Part shown: one piece after another, positions 46,188 to 54,738 of the stretch | Position numbering within the stretch: position 1 is the first letter of the stretch | How the letters are laid out: the number at the start of each line of letters is the position of its first letter | Assembly: GCA_016715365.1 (NCBI GenBank) | Contig: JADKAM010000002.1 | Location: 1 to 64,000 of the forward strand | Direction: 5' to 3' | Source: Chitinophagaceae bacterium | Lineage (GTDB): Bacteria > Bacteroidota > Bacteroidia > Chitinophagales > Chitinophagaceae | DNA length: 64,000 bases | The notes under the pieces: model-generated | Told to the model about the DNA's origin: nothing | What the model saw: only the letters and a program-made list of their open reading frames with translations | Databases searched by the model: none | Translations under genes and position numbers: made by a program

Positions 46188-46943
46188 ATGGCTCACAACA
46201 AAAGAACCTTTTTAACTTTAATTGATGTTTTGGTAAGTGCCGGCGCTGCTGTAATTATCTTCGCCGCATGGGCAAAACTTACGCACCAGTCATATGCCGA
46301 TATGATGCTAACCATTGGAATGTGGACGGAAACTGCAATCTTTCTTGTGTATGCTATAATTGAGTGGGTTAAACCAAAGCATCATGAAGAAGATGATGAG
46401 CCAGCTGATGTTGTTGGTAATCCTTCTTTGGATTCAATGGATAAAATGTTACAAAGTGCAGATATTACTCCTACCAACTTAAAAAAATTAGGCGAAGGTT
46501 TTCAGAAACTGCAAACTACTGTAGGTAATATGCATGAAATTGGTGATGTAGTTAAAAATACAGGTGATTTCAGCAACAAAACCAAAGAAGCAACGGTAGC
46601 TTTAGGAAGTATGTCTACAGCTTTTGCAAGCAGTGCTGCTACTATGAGCAGTTTCAGTAGTGCAGCCGACAGTGCTAAAGGATTTCACGAGCAGGTTCAG
46701 GTGTTGACCAAAAACCTGGGTTCTTTAAATACCATTTACGAATTGGAATTAAAGGAAAGTAACAATCATTTGAAATCTCTGAATACATTCTATGGTAAAC
46801 TGGCCGAAGCCAGCCAGACTATGATGGGTACTGTTGAAGATGCAGGAAAAGCAAAAGATCAGATCAGTATTTTAGCCAACAACCTGGGTAAATTAAACTC
46901 GGTTTATGGTAACATGCTGAGTGCTATGCAGGGAACACGTTAA
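46188..46943 (+). CDS. gldL: Type IX secretion motor protein GldL
   Basis: This 251-residue inner-membrane protein is, with GldM, the proton-driven rotary motor of type IX secretion and gliding. Two membrane helices lie at about 12-29 and 38-56 (VSAGAAVIIFAAWAKLTH, TETAIFLVYAIIEWVKP), the latter with the conserved Glu. A cytoplasmic acidic linker and a long helical part with GldL-type repeats follow (ANNLGKLNSVYGNMLSAMQ). Order, spacing and the partner gldM 85 bases on make the call firm. Confidence 0.97.
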   Translation: MAHNKRTFLTLIDVLVSAGAAVIIFAAWAKLTHQSYADMMLTIGMWTETAIFLVYAIIEWVKPKHHEEDDEPADVVGNPSLDSMDKMLQSADITPTNLKKLGEGFQKLQTTVGNMHEIGDVVKNTGDFSNKTKEATVALGSMSTAFASSAATMSSFSSAADSAKGFHEQVQVLTKNLGSLNTIYELELKESNNHLKSLNTFYGKLAEASQTMMGTVEDAGKAKDQISILANNLGKLNSVYGNMLSAMQGTR

Positions 46944-47028
46944 TTAATAAAAAAATTAACCCCTGAGTTTTTTACTCAAACAACAGAGAAAACCAATTTT
47001 AACTTAACAATTGTAAATCTAAAATATT

Positions 47029-48537
47029 ATGGCTTTACCTAGAGAGCCCCGGCAAAAGATGATCAACATTATGTATTTGGTGTTGACCGCTATCCTGGCG
47101 CTGAACGTATCAGCGGAAGTGATAGAAGCCTTTAAAACAGTGGATAAAAGTTTACAAGGTTCAAATGCGAATTTAACTACTGCCAATGCTGTATTATATA
47201 AATCATTGGATGATAAAATGAAAGATGATCAGTATAAAGCACAGGCTGCTATATGGCAACCAAAAGCGGTATTATCTAAACAACATTCAGATGAAGTAAT
47301 AAAATACATTGAAGACCTGAAGTTACAATTAATGCAGGCCGCAGGTTTAAAAGAGGATGGCAGCTTTAAAGAAGATAATCTCGATGCATCAACAAGATTA
47401 TTTGAAACAGGTGGAAAGGGAGATGAGTTAAAAGCCAAACTTGAAGATTATAAAAAGAAAATGCTGGCAATAGACTCTTCATTCCCTGCAAGATTTTCAA
47501 CAAATTTTCCAGTAAATACTGATCCCGTTCCTAGTAAAGAAGGTGGAACAAAAAACTTTACTACAGGCTATTTTCACATGACACCCACGGTAGCTGCATT
47601 AACTATGTTAAGCAAGTTTCAGAATAACGTAAAAAATGCCGAGAACACTATTTCTAGCTATATACATAGTAAAATCGGAGCAGTTGAATTTGTATATGAT
47701 CAGTTTGCCGCTGTAGTAGGTCAAAGTTCCAACTATGTTATGCCTGGCGAAAAAGTAACTATTACTGCAGGTGTTGGTGCTTACAGTACGGCAGCACAAC
47801 CACAGATAACTATTGGTGGTGCACCAGTACCGGTTAATGCCGATGGTGTTGCTATCAAAGAATTTAACGCAGATGGTGGTGGCGAAAGAAGCATACCGGT
47901 AAATGTTACCTATACTAAACCTGACGGAACTAAGGAAACTAAAACTTTCCCAATCAAATATACTGTAGGAACCCCGGGAGGTGCTGCTGTGATGTTGGAT
48001 AAGATGAATGTATTTTATATTGGTGTTGATAATCCAATTACTATTGGCTCTCCTACAGGTTGGGATAAAACCACCGTTTCAATAACTGGTGGTACTATCA
48101 GTGGAACTGGCTCAAAACGCGTAGTAAAGGTATCAGCCATAGGTGCTGCAAGTATTACTGTAACTGCCGATGGTAAGCCAAGCAAATTTGATTTCCGTAT
48201 CAAACGTATTCCAGATCCGATCATTAAAGTTGGACCAAGCTCTGGTGGTAGAATGCAGGCAGTAGTATTCAGAAGCCAGCAGTTTGTACGTGCTGATCTG
48301 GAGAATTTTGATTTTGAAGCAAAATTCAGTGTAACTGGTGGTACAGTTTATTTTATGAATCCGGGTGACAGAAATGTTAAGCAGATATCATTAACCAGCG
48401 GAAGCCTTGCCGGTGCAGCTGAATACATGAGAACTTTAGCTCCGGGATCAACAGTTATTTTTGATAATATCCGTGTAGTAGGACCAGACGGACAACCAAG
48501 AACAATTCAAAATCCTCCGGGATTCTCATTATTCTAA
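47029..48537 (+). CDS. gldM: Type IX secretion motor protein GldM
   Basis: This 502-residue protein has one N-terminal membrane helix (INIMYLVLTAILALNVSAEV) and a large periplasmic part of four stacked domains in the known GldM/PorM structures. It transmits torque or conformational energy from the GldL/GldM motor to the GldK/GldN rings. The family start LPREPRQKMINIMYLVLTAI and the beta-rich domain GVDNPITIGSPTGWDKTTVS are visible, and the C-terminus ends near FDNIRVVGPDGQPRTIQNPP. Length is as expected. Confidence 0.97.
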   Translation: MALPREPRQKMINIMYLVLTAILALNVSAEVIEAFKTVDKSLQGSNANLTTANAVLYKSLDDKMKDDQYKAQAAIWQPKAVLSKQHSDEVIKYIEDLKLQLMQAAGLKEDGSFKEDNLDASTRLFETGGKGDELKAKLEDYKKKMLAIDSSFPARFSTNFPVNTDPVPSKEGGTKNFTTGYFHMTPTVAALTMLSKFQNNVKNAENTISSYIHSKIGAVEFVYDQFAAVVGQSSNYVMPGEKVTITAGVGAYSTAAQPQITIGGAPVPVNADGVAIKEFNADGGGERSIPVNVTYTKPDGTKETKTFPIKYTVGTPGGAAVMLDKMNVFYIGVDNPITIGSPTGWDKTTVSITGGTISGTGSKRVVKVSAIGAASITVTADGKPSKFDFRIKRIPDPIIKVGPSSGGRMQAVVFRSQQFVRADLENFDFEAKFSVTGGTVYFMNPGDRNVKQISLTSGSLAGAAEYMRTLAPGSTVIFDNIRVVGPDGQPRTIQNPPGFSLF

Positions 48538-48556
48538 GCGTTTAAATATAGAAACT

Positions 48557-49606
48557 ATGAAAAAGAGGTATTTTAAGTATTTTTTGCTGGCAGTATGCTT
48601 AAGCATATTTGTTAATGCGGCAGAAGCACAAAAAAAGAAAACTACACGTTCTTCAACGAAACGTGCCAGTACCCGTAAAACAACGGCTTCTAAAACCAAG
48701 GCAAAAATTAAGCCCACTACACCTCAGGTTGATACTGTTGCTGTTGCAGCTGTAGCGCCTCCGCCACCTGCAGTTTTCAACGATAGTTTGCCTATTAAAC
48801 AGGTAAAAAAATCGCTGCGCCCAGATGAAGCGGTGGAAACAACCATGCTTAAAGACAGGACACCATTACCTTACGAAAATTTAAGGGCAGATGATGCGAT
48901 GTACCGCCATAAAATATGGAGAGAGATTGATACCCGTGAAAAGATAAACCTGCCATTTAAGTATGCGGCAGATGAAAACAATGGTAACCAGCGCTTCATT
49001 TCAATACTCTTTAAGGCAATTCAGGATAGTTTGGTAACTGTATTTGATGCTAATATTGACGACAGGTTCACTACTCCTATGACAAGGGGGGATGTGGTTC
49101 GTAGAATGTCTGGAGATGTGGTTATTGTTCCAAAATATGATTCGTTAGGTAATGTGTATGCTTATGATACAACCAGCAGGGATATTGTGTTGGATTCATT
49201 TTATAAGTTCAGAATAAAAGAAGAAGTTATTTTTGATAAAGAAAGTTCCCGTTTATTCTGGCGTATACTGGGCATAGCGCCTGTAATGAATGTTTATTCT
49301 GCACAAACCAATACTTTCATCGGAACACAGGAATTATTCTGGGTTTACTATCCTGATATGAGGCCAATCTTCTCCAAATATGATGTGTACAATGGTAAGA
49401 ACTATGGTGCCCGAATGAGTTGGGAAGACCTTTTTGAAAGCAGGATGTTTTATGGGCGTATTATAAAGAGTACAATTGATAATCCTTATGACAAGTTTAT
49501 TGATCAATATCCCGGTTTGTTAAACAAAGGGATACTGCAATTACTGGAAGGTGAGAATATCAAAGAAAAGATATTTAATTACGAACAGGATCTTTGGTCT
49601 TATTAA
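48557..49606 (+). CDS. gldN: Type IX secretion ring protein GldN
   Basis: This 349-residue periplasmic partner of GldK in the ring complex has a signal peptide at ~1-24 (YFLLAVCLSIFVNAAEAQ). Residues 25-60 form a striking Lys/Thr/Ser/Arg-rich low-complexity segment and then a short Pro/Ala stretch (AVAPPPPAV). From ~75 the GldN domain is clear (YRHKIWREIDTREKINLPF, IFDKESSRLFWRILGIAPVM, LFWVYYPDMRPIFSKYDVYN, MSWEDLFESRMFYGRI). It follows gldM by 19 bases, and a strong terminator lies just after it. Confidence 0.96.
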   Translation: MKKRYFKYFLLAVCLSIFVNAAEAQKKKTTRSSTKRASTRKTTASKTKAKIKPTTPQVDTVAVAAVAPPPPAVFNDSLPIKQVKKSLRPDEAVETTMLKDRTPLPYENLRADDAMYRHKIWREIDTREKINLPFKYAADENNGNQRFISILFKAIQDSLVTVFDANIDDRFTTPMTRGDVVRRMSGDVVIVPKYDSLGNVYAYDTTSRDIVLDSFYKFRIKEEVIFDKESSRLFWRILGIAPVMNVYSAQTNTFIGTQELFWVYYPDMRPIFSKYDVYNGKNYGARMSWEDLFESRMFYGRIIKSTIDNPYDKFIDQYPGLLNKGILQLLEGENIKEKIFNYEQDLWSY

Positions 49607-49626
49607 GATGCTAAAAACATAATTAC

Positions 49627-49658
49627 TAAAAGCCCCCGATTTTAAATCGGGGGCTTTT
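49627..49658 (+). terminator. Terminator of the gldKLMN unit
   Basis: TAAAAGCCCCCGATTT and its complement form a near-perfect hairpin about 20 bases after the gldN stop, flanked by A and T tracts on both sides. Confidence 0.88.
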
Positions 49659-49790
49659 AATTTAGGTATCAGGCTTATCAGGTATTAGTAAATTAACAGG
49701 TTTAAACAAGTACCCTCTTTAGGGTATAGGTAGTGAAGATTTGAATGTTTAACTTCGTTTCGGTTTTTCATAGGATATTGGATTTTAAAC

Positions 49791-49821
49791 GGGGCTGAAT
49801 TTCTATTCAGGCCCCTTTTTT
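49791..49821. terminator. Terminator-like hairpin between gldN and uvrC
   Basis: GGGGCTGAAT at 49791-49800 pairs with ATTCAGGCCCC at 49805-49815 with one bulged base, followed by a T-run. It can act for plus-strand read-through and, more weakly, as the uvrC terminator on the minus strand. Confidence 0.65.
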
Positions 49822-49835
49822 ATTTTTAAGAAGTG

Positions 49836-51635
49836 CTATTTTAACGATTTCAATAACAGTTCAGCCTTGGCAGTCCCTATAACAGCTGCAATATCCTCAA
49901 CCGGTTTTGTTTTTATATTTTTTACCGATTTAAATTCTTTGAGTAATAAATTAGCGGTTGCCTTACCAATGCCTTTAACCTGCTCCAGTTCATTAACAAA
50001 AGTTCCTTTGCTGCGCAGGTTGCGGTGATAGGTGATGCCATAATTGTGTACTTCATCTCTTATGCTGCGTATTAGTTTCAGGCTTGCACTATCCCAGGGT
50101 AATTTTACTGATTCTGTATCACCCGGAAAAAAAATCTCTTCTTCATTTTTAGCTAACCCAACTACAGATGTAGTACCAGGTAATTTTAGAGCAGTTATAC
50201 TTTGCATAGCTGCGCTTAGCTGTCCCTTGCCGCCATCAATAATAATTAATTGTGGCATTGGCTTTTTTTCATCCAGCAACCTTTTATACCGCCTGTAAAC
50301 AACTTCAGTCATGGAAGCAAAGTCGTTTATACCAACTACTGTTTTTACTTTAAAACGCCTGTATTCAGCCTTACTGGGTTCGCCATTTTTAAAGCATACA
50401 ACGGCAGATACCGGGTAGCTTCCCTGGAAATTTGAATTATCGAAACATTCAATATGCAGCGGAACGGCAGGTAACTGAAGATCTTTTTGCAATTGCTGTA
50501 ATACTTTTATTTTTTCATCGGCAGTTTTATCCTGCAGGTTAAGCATTTTTCTTTTCCTGATCTCTTCCCTGAAATGATTTACATTTTTTTCGGAGAGATC
50601 GAGCAGCTTTTTCTTATCACCTCCTTTTGGTACTGTGATGATAATGTCCTGCTGCGGAAAATCAATGGCAAATGGTACAATGATCTCATTGGTAATACTG
50701 TTGAAACTCTCCCTGATTTGTGCAATGGCAAATATCAATACTTCTGCTGCCGTTTCTTCCAGCTGCTTTTCAAGCAAAATGGTTTTTGTTTGCACAATGG
50801 TGCCGGCATTAATGGCCAGGTAATTTACGTAAGCAATATCTCCATCTTCTAAAATAGAGAAAACATCTACCGTGCCCATACGGGTATTAACAACCGTAGA
50901 ACGGGCCTGGTAATTTTTGAGATGCTCGATTTTATGCTTTAGGATAGCAGCTTTTTCAAACTCCAGCAAGTTAACATGCTCCTGCATTTCTTTTTTAAAA
51001 TGCAGAATAACCGGCGATAAGTTCCCTTTTAGTATATTAACCAGCTGCTGCAACTCTTCATGGTAGTTTTCCAAAGTCTGCAACCCTTCGCAAGGGCCTT
51101 TACAATTTCCCAAATGATATTCAAGGCAAACTTTAAATTTCCCTTTTTTTATATTGTGTTCAGATAGATTCAGCTTGCAGGTACGTAACAGAATGGTTTG
51201 CTTAATAAAATCAAGCAACTCCCTTACTTTTTCAACGGATGTATATGGGCCTAGATAGCGGGAGCCATCATTAATTTTTCTTCTTGTAAAAAAAACACGG
51301 GGAAACCTTTCATTTTTAATAACAATATAAGGATAGGTCTTGCCATCTTTTAAACTAATATTAAAACGAGGCTGAAACTCCTTAATCAGGGTGTTTTCCA
51401 GCAGGAAGGCATCCTGTTCATTATTAACAATGGTAAATTCAATATGATGAATACGTTGAACAAGCTCATGTGTTTTGTAAGTTGTAAAGGTTTTTGAAAA
51501 ATACGAGCTCACTCTTTTTCGCAAATGTTTTGCTTTACCAACATACAGCAGTTCGTTCGCCTCATCAAAATATTTATAAATACCCGGTTGTATGGGAATG
51601 GTAGCAGCAATAACTGAAAATTCTTTTTGTGTCAT
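49836..51635 (-). CDS. uvrC: Excinuclease ABC subunit C
   Basis: This 599-residue endonuclease makes both incisions in nucleotide-excision repair. The GIY-YIG domain opens the protein (QPGIYKYFDEANELLYVGKA). A four-Cys-like motif lies at CKLNLSEHNI...CLEYHLGNCKGPCEG, a UvrBC-interaction segment follows (HVNLLEFEKAAILKHKIEHL), then the RNase-H-like 5' nuclease domain (HIECFDNSNFQGSYPVSAVV, IDGGKGQLSAA) and a C-terminal helix-hairpin-helix pair (ELEQVKGIGKATANLLLKEF). Length is normal. It follows the small lipoprotein gene with a six-base gap. Confidence 0.97.
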   Translation of the reverse strand: MTQKEFSVIAATIPIQPGIYKYFDEANELLYVGKAKHLRKRVSSYFSKTFTTYKTHELVQRIHHIEFTIVNNEQDAFLLENTLIKEFQPRFNISLKDGKTYPYIVIKNERFPRVFFTRRKINDGSRYLGPYTSVEKVRELLDFIKQTILLRTCKLNLSEHNIKKGKFKVCLEYHLGNCKGPCEGLQTLENYHEELQQLVNILKGNLSPVILHFKKEMQEHVNLLEFEKAAILKHKIEHLKNYQARSTVVNTRMGTVDVFSILEDGDIAYVNYLAINAGTIVQTKTILLEKQLEETAAEVLIFAIAQIRESFNSITNEIIVPFAIDFPQQDIIITVPKGGDKKKLLDLSEKNVNHFREEIRKRKMLNLQDKTADEKIKVLQQLQKDLQLPAVPLHIECFDNSNFQGSYPVSAVVCFKNGEPSKAEYRRFKVKTVVGINDFASMTEVVYRRYKRLLDEKKPMPQLIIIDGGKGQLSAAMQSITALKLPGTTSVVGLAKNEEEIFFPGDTESVKLPWDSASLKLIRSIRDEVHNYGITYHRNLRSKGTFVNELEQVKGIGKATANLLLKEFKSVKNIKTKPVEDIAAVIGTAKAELLLKSLK

Positions 51636-51641
51636 TGGTTT

Positions 51642-52232
51642 TTAAAAATCCAAAATAAATTTTTCTTCTTTTTCAATTTTTGATTCACCTTTATCGTCGG
51701 TAATAATACTCACTATTTTGCACCATTGATTGCTTACCCAGGTTAACTGCAATGTTCTGGTTGGGGCAACTTCCTTAACCATGTAAACCCGCTTTACTTT
51801 ATTGGATTTGGGGTCTATATATATATCCCAACGACTCAGTTTAAAACTGTCTGGCAGTATGGATATTGGCTCGTATGTGAGTGTTATTGCATCTATAGAC
51901 TGATCCATAAAACTTTTTTCGGTGAAAAGGCTGATCAAATTTGCCGAATCAATTTCCGGGGTTAAGAAATCCTGTAAAGCAGGCTCCAATTCTTCAATCT
52001 TTAACCAAGCCGAATCAGTCCGGTTGTTTACAGTTGTGTATTTTAAAGGGTTTATACCACTTTGTTTTATATTAAATATCTCACCTTTAAGATAAGAAGT
52101 TAATGGAAAAAACTTTTGCGGTGCTGCAGTATCCAGGTGCGGTTTAACCGGAATGTCTACCGTAGATTTACCCGAATCATTACAGGAATATAAAAAAAGA
52201 AAGCATGCAAGCAAGGAGATAATGATTTTCAT
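51642..52232 (-). CDS. Small lipoprotein, unknown function
   Basis: This 196-residue protein begins with a lipoprotein signal (MKIIISLLACFLFLYSC, lipobox LYSC at C17). The mature part reads like a beta-sheet protein around a shared core (YLKGEIFNIKQSGINPLKYT, DAITLTYEPISILPDSFKLS, WDIYIDPKSNKVKRVYMVKE). No family is recognised. Its stop is six bases from the uvrC start, so the two are co-transcribed, but a functional link is unlikely. Confidence 0.8.
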   Translation of the reverse strand: MKIIISLLACFLFLYSCNDSGKSTVDIPVKPHLDTAAPQKFFPLTSYLKGEIFNIKQSGINPLKYTTVNNRTDSAWLKIEELEPALQDFLTPEIDSANLISLFTEKSFMDQSIDAITLTYEPISILPDSFKLSRWDIYIDPKSNKVKRVYMVKEVAPTRTLQLTWVSNQWCKIVSIITDDKGESKIEKEEKFILDF

Positions 52233-52366
52233 TTTTCAAATTTAAAAGGAAAGGGTGGTATTGCAAAAACACAGGCTAATGAAGTTGGTAATATTTACTC
52301 AGCCATAAAACTAAAACGCAACAGTACAATAATGTATTGTTGCGTTAAAACTTCAATATTGTTAAA

Positions 52367-53935
52367 TTAAAAACCTTTTGTTAAACCAAACTTGAGGCCA
52401 ATGGCATAAGGTTTTTCAATTAATGCCAGATTCTTTTTGTAGGTTGAGTTAACCTGGTAACGGACCTGAGGGCCTACCTGAAAATTGTAAGTACCCAGCT
52501 TAAAATTCATGTAGGTTTCAAAGCCTAAATTCAAATTCCAGGAGTTGATTGTGGAAGGGTCTGAAACATAGCTTTTGAGATCGGTAGAGATGAGGTGTGC
52601 TTTACCGCCGAAATAATATGATGGTTGCACAGTAGCACCGGCAAACCACTCTACATTATCCTGACTTGAAAGTTTATACCCAAAACCAATGGGTACCGAA
52701 ACCTGGTAGGTTCTGTTGTGTAATGTAACCGGCCTTGCAGCTGGTGTATTAAATGTATTGGAAGTAGTAGAGGTTCTTGCAGCAGAATAGGAATAGCCTG
52801 TTGAGGGATCATTCATTAAAATAGTGGTTGTTATCGGATGACTAGCCTGGTCAGCAGATATATTATAGTTTGTATAGTTAAACTGTACACCCGCTTTTAT
52901 TTGCAATCTTTTAGCAACCGCATAATTCAACCCAAGTCCGGCTTCAAATCCAAAACCTGGTTTCTGGCTGATGGAGTTGTTAATATCTCCGTTTGCAAAA
53001 GGTGTTGCCGACCCTTTTACTTTGGTAGTTAATTTACGGTAATTAACAGCCGGGGTTATATAAAACTGGTAACCTAAACGGCCCTTCCATTTTTTGGCTG
53101 CAGGCTTATTTTGAAAAGCATAGTTTTCAATCCAGGCTTTTTCTTCAGCTTTAAGAGCATTGTTTTCGTTGATGTCCTTTGAATCAGGGGTTATTTTTGC
53201 TTCTGTTGTTTTTGTTAAACCGGTTTCTGCTTGTTTGTCTGAAGTATTCAGTATGGCAGTGGCATCATTTGCAGACGGCAGGTTCAAATCATCTGTGTTA
53301 CCCTTGTAAGGGGTATTCTCTGTTTTGTTTTTATCTGATGGTTTAGAAGAACCGGTTTTGTTTTTTTTGTTGGAAACGGCAATATCGGCAAATATCTGGT
53401 TTGATTTTATATAAGTATTTACTGTTTGTACAACACCTTCCTGGTTATTATTTGTTTCAGGAGTTGCAGTGGAAAGTTTTATATCTGATGATGCAGTCAA
53501 TGCATTTATTAAATAAGGGGGCCTGTTGCTTTTAACAATAGTATAGGTATAAAAGTCAGTTTCATTTGTAATCACATCTTCAAAAGCATTGTTGTATTGC
53601 GCCTCAGCTTGCTGCGCTGCTTTTGAATAAGATAGAACCCGGATTTTGTTATTGATCTTTTGTGAAGGAGGAGTAGTTTCTTCAATCGAAATTGTGCTGA
53701 TGCTGCTGCTGTTGTTAATTTGCCTGGTGATGGAATTTTCTCCGGTATTTAAATAACCTATAAACATTAACGAACTGATAAAAAATAAACTTATTACAAC
53801 AGATGGCCACCGGCGGCTTGGATGCAGATTATTGTAAATACTGTGCCAAACCCGCTTAGAAGGATACATGCTGAACTGATCCGCCTTTTCTTTCAGCAGT
53901 TGTTCAAATTCATCGGTATAAAATTCGTTTTCCAT
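52367..53935 (-). CDS. Protein with N-terminal membrane helix and C-terminal barrel-like domain
   Basis: This 522-residue protein is encoded 65 bases after an ECF sigma factor gene. Residues 1-42 are cytoplasmic-looking and charged (YTDEFEQLLKEKADQFSMYP), like the sigma-binding heads of anti-sigma proteins. A single helix lies at 43-61 (WPSVVISLFFISSLMFIGYL). A long Ser/Thr/Asn/Lys-rich linker spans ~65-280. From ~285 the pattern is that of an outer-membrane-type beta barrel (WKGRLGYQFYITPAVNYRKL, GFGFEAGLGLNYAVAKRLQI, SVPIGFGYKLSSQDNVEWFA), ending AIGLKFGLTKGF. A helix plus barrel in one chain is topologically odd and suggests a trans-envelope link. Function is unknown; an anti-sigma role is inferred. 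Confidence 0.82.
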   Translation of the reverse strand: MENEFYTDEFEQLLKEKADQFSMYPSKRVWHSIYNNLHPSRRWPSVVISLFFISSLMFIGYLNTGENSITRQINNSSSISTISIEETTPPSQKINNKIRVLSYSKAAQQAEAQYNNAFEDVITNETDFYTYTIVKSNRPPYLINALTASSDIKLSTATPETNNNQEGVVQTVNTYIKSNQIFADIAVSNKKNKTGSSKPSDKNKTENTPYKGNTDDLNLPSANDATAILNTSDKQAETGLTKTTEAKITPDSKDINENNALKAEEKAWIENYAFQNKPAAKKWKGRLGYQFYITPAVNYRKLTTKVKGSATPFANGDINNSISQKPGFGFEAGLGLNYAVAKRLQIKAGVQFNYTNYNISADQASHPITTTILMNDPSTGYSYSAARTSTTSNTFNTPAARPVTLHNRTYQVSVPIGFGYKLSSQDNVEWFAGATVQPSYYFGGKAHLISTDLKSYVSDPSTINSWNLNLGFETYMNFKLGTYNFQVGPQVRYQVNSTYKKNLALIEKPYAIGLKFGLTKGF

Positions 53936-54000
53936 CTTTTAATAAACATAATAGTAATTGGTAATTCCTGTCTGATCTGCCTTGTACAAATCAGATTGGT

Positions 54001-54606
54001 TTAAACAGCTCCCAAAAAATTTGTTTTTTTCTTTGGTTTTTGAATTATTTTTTTTCTGATCAATATTTCTTCCAACATAGATTTTGCCCTTGTGTACTGA
54101 CTTCTGCTTGTACTCTCCTCTATATCCAGCATACTTGCAATCTCCTTATGTGAATACCCTTCAATGGCATACAGGTTTAAAACTGTTTTGTATCCAAGTG
54201 GTAACGATCTGATACATTCAACGACCTGTTTTGCCTGCATGATGGATGGTATCATTTCTTCCCTGATATGAATGCTATGAGCATTGGTAATGTCAATACT
54301 ATCTGAGAATTTTTTATTTTTCTTCAGGTTATTAATGCAGGTATGTACTACAATTCGTCTTATCCATCCTTCCAAGGCTCCCTCATTTCTGTATTGATGC
54401 ATTTGCGAAAACACTTTAATAAAACCTTCCTGCAACATATCCTCTGCATCCTCTCTGTTTTTGGCAAACCGGTAACACACACCCAACATTCGTGGGCTAA
54501 AACGGTTGTATAATGCCTCCTGTGCAGTGGCATTATTCCGAAGGCATCCGCTAAGCATAAGCTCTTCCGTCATATGTGTGCTTGATTTCCTTATAAATAT
54601 AGACAA
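54001..54606 (-). CDS. ECF-family RNA polymerase sigma factor
   Basis: This 201-residue sigma-70-family factor of the extracytoplasmic type has region 2 at ~20-95 (EALYNRFSPRMLGVCYRFAK, REDAEDMLQEGFIKVFSQMH, EGWIRRIVVHTCINNLKK) and region 4 at ~125-185 (IRSLPLGYKTVLNLYAIEGY, SHKEIASMLDIEESTSRSQY). The C-terminus is strongly basic. It is followed by the helix-barrel protein that may hold it at the membrane. Target promoters are unknown. Confidence 0.95.
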   Translation of the reverse strand: MSIFIRKSSTHMTEELMLSGCLRNNATAQEALYNRFSPRMLGVCYRFAKNREDAEDMLQEGFIKVFSQMHQYRNEGALEGWIRRIVVHTCINNLKKNKKFSDSIDITNAHSIHIREEMIPSIMQAKQVVECIRSLPLGYKTVLNLYAIEGYSHKEIASMLDIEESTSRSQYTRAKSMLEEILIRKKIIQKPKKKTNFLGAV

Positions 54607-54638
54607 ATTACCGGTAAGTAATGCTGCATGTGGGCTAA

Positions 54639-54670
54639 AAAAGATCCCCCGAAATTTCGGGGGATCTTTT
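54639..54670. terminator. Perfect 32-bp palindrome, terminator of the TonB receptor gene
   Basis: AAAAGATCCCCCGAAA and its exact complement form a symmetrical hairpin with A and T tracts on the two sides. It lies after the stop of the minus-strand receptor gene at 54739 and before the sigma-factor start. Confidence 0.88.
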
Positions 54671-54738
54671 TAAATAATATGAATGTAAAATATTGATTTA
54701 CAGTAGTTAATATAAAATCAGGTAATTGCTTTCAGTTA

